The notes under the pieces are model-generated. The model was not told the DNA's origin and searched no databases. It saw nothing but the letters and a program-made list of their open reading frames with translations. This document shows, one piece after another, positions 5,712 through 6,272 of a DNA stretch of 6,272 nt. The position numbers and the translations under genes were made by a program. Location of the stretch: the NCBI GenBank assembly GCA_945957305.1, contig CAMFLN010000213.1, positions 1 to 6,272 on the forward strand, read 5' to 3'. The stretch is from an uncultured Planctomycetaceae bacterium (GTDB lineage Bacteria; Planctomycetota; Planctomycetia; Pirellulales; JACPPG01). Position 1 is the first letter of the stretch. The number at the start of each line of letters is the position of its first letter.

Positions 5712-6272
5712 AGGGAATGTGATACCCAGCGACGTTGAGCCTAATGCGGTAGAGGCTTTTGTCGACCGTCACGTAAAGCGTGCGTGAATCTTCGCCGCTG
5801 CCGAATTCGCAATTGCTGGGGAGTCCGACCGGTTGCGCCGCGTCGGGCTGCGGTTTGCCGGTCGCGATATAAGCCAGCTCTTTTCCCGCAGGTGTGAGCA
5901 CGAGCACGCCAGGGCGTTTCGCGCTGCGCGCGGTCAGATAGAGGTTTCCCTGTGAATCGACCGTCATGCCATCGCAGCCGTCGTCGCCGCCAAAATCGAT
6001 CATGGTGCGTCGCGCCCCGCTAATGTTGCCCTGACTATCCAGGGGGAAGGCATACACTTTCATCGCACCTTTTTTCGGCTTTGGACCGTCCGGCATAATG
6101 CGATCGCTACCGTTGTTTGTGTCCGCCACGTAAAGCGTGTGCTGGTCCGGGCTGATCGCGATGCCATTGGGCTTTTCCACCTCGCGTGTGAGTTCGACGA
6201 CTTGCCCCTGGGGATCGATACGATAAACGGCGCGCGCGTCGAGCTCGCGCGGCTCGTCGCCCAGGTACCGTG
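5701..6272 (-). CDS. SMP-30/gluconolactonase/LRE-like protein, 5' end missing
   Basis: The minus-strand frame is open from the right edge to the TGA at 5701-5703, giving 189 complete codons; the GTG at 6180 is internal. The visible part is the C-terminal two thirds of a six-bladed beta-propeller. It begins with ELDARAVYRIDPQG (9-22), which resembles this family, and continues with KPNGIAISPD (33-42) and TLYVADTNN (45-53). GCDGMTVDSQGNLYLT (98-113) follows, then PSNCEFG (151-157) and TLYVTVDKSLYRI (164-176). Asn35 in PNG and Asp100 in DGM match the positions of two metal-binding residues (Asn154 and Asp204 in human SMP-30, from memory). The third, an N-terminal Glu, would lie outside the window. 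Family members hydrolyse sugar lactones such as gluconolactone, or related esters. Many planctomycete versions are exported, but the signal cannot be judged here. It converges on the QW-repeat gene, only 16 bp apart. Confidence 0.9.
   Translation of the reverse strand, partial: RYLGDEPRELDARAVYRIDPQGQVVELTREVEKPNGIAISPDQHTLYVADTNNGSDRIMPDGPKPKKGAMKVYAFPLDSQGNISGARRTMIDFGGDDGCDGMTVDSQGNLYLTARSAKRPGVLVLTPAGKELAYIATGKPQPDAAQPVGLPSNCEFGSGEDSRTLYVTVDKSLYRIRLNVAGYHIPWAQ

Overview
This window most likely comes from a planctomycete, probably in or near the Pirellulales. The evidence is the GC-rich coding sequence with GC-rich third positions, a Tat-exported Gfo/Idh/MocA oxidoreductase, a secreted QW-repeat (squalene-hopene-cyclase-like) protein carrying a CxxCH motif, an SMP-30/gluconolactonase-type protein, and a HlyD adaptor of a planctomycete-like type. 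This placement rests on gene content and sequence style; no marker gene is present. I see no tRNA, rRNA, CRISPR array, insertion sequence or integration site.

Layout: (1) 1-564 (+), the C-terminal part of a HlyD-family membrane-fusion/adaptor protein, cut by the left edge. (2) 612-1655 (-), a complete trypsin-like S1C (HtrA/Deg-type) protease with one PDZ domain and no visible signal peptide; it converges on gene 1 across 47 bp. (3) 1656-1887, a 232-bp divergent intergenic region with a candidate promoter in each direction and a perfect 11-bp inverted repeat. (4) 1888-3132 (+), a Gfo/Idh/MocA NAD(P)-dependent oxidoreductase with a Tat signal. (5) 3274-4476 (+), a secreted protein of unknown function. 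(6) 4617-5684 (+), a secreted QW-repeat protein with an N-terminal haem-c-type CxxCH. (7) 5701-6272 (-), an SMP-30/gluconolactonase-like beta-propeller protein, cut by the right edge and convergent with gene 6 across 16 bp.

Genes 4, 5 and 6 point the same way, but gaps of about 140 bp, each holding a possible promoter, argue against one tight operon. Four of the six proteins are exported or act outside the cytoplasm, or belong to families that usually do. Genes 4 and 7 belong to families often used in sugar or sugar-acid oxidation and lactone hydrolysis, so a shared carbohydrate role is possible, but the layout does not prove it. No defence, mobile or biosynthetic system can be recognised. 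The most unusual item is the short cyclase-like protein with a single CxxCH; the secreted protein of unknown function and the signal-less HtrA-like protease come next.
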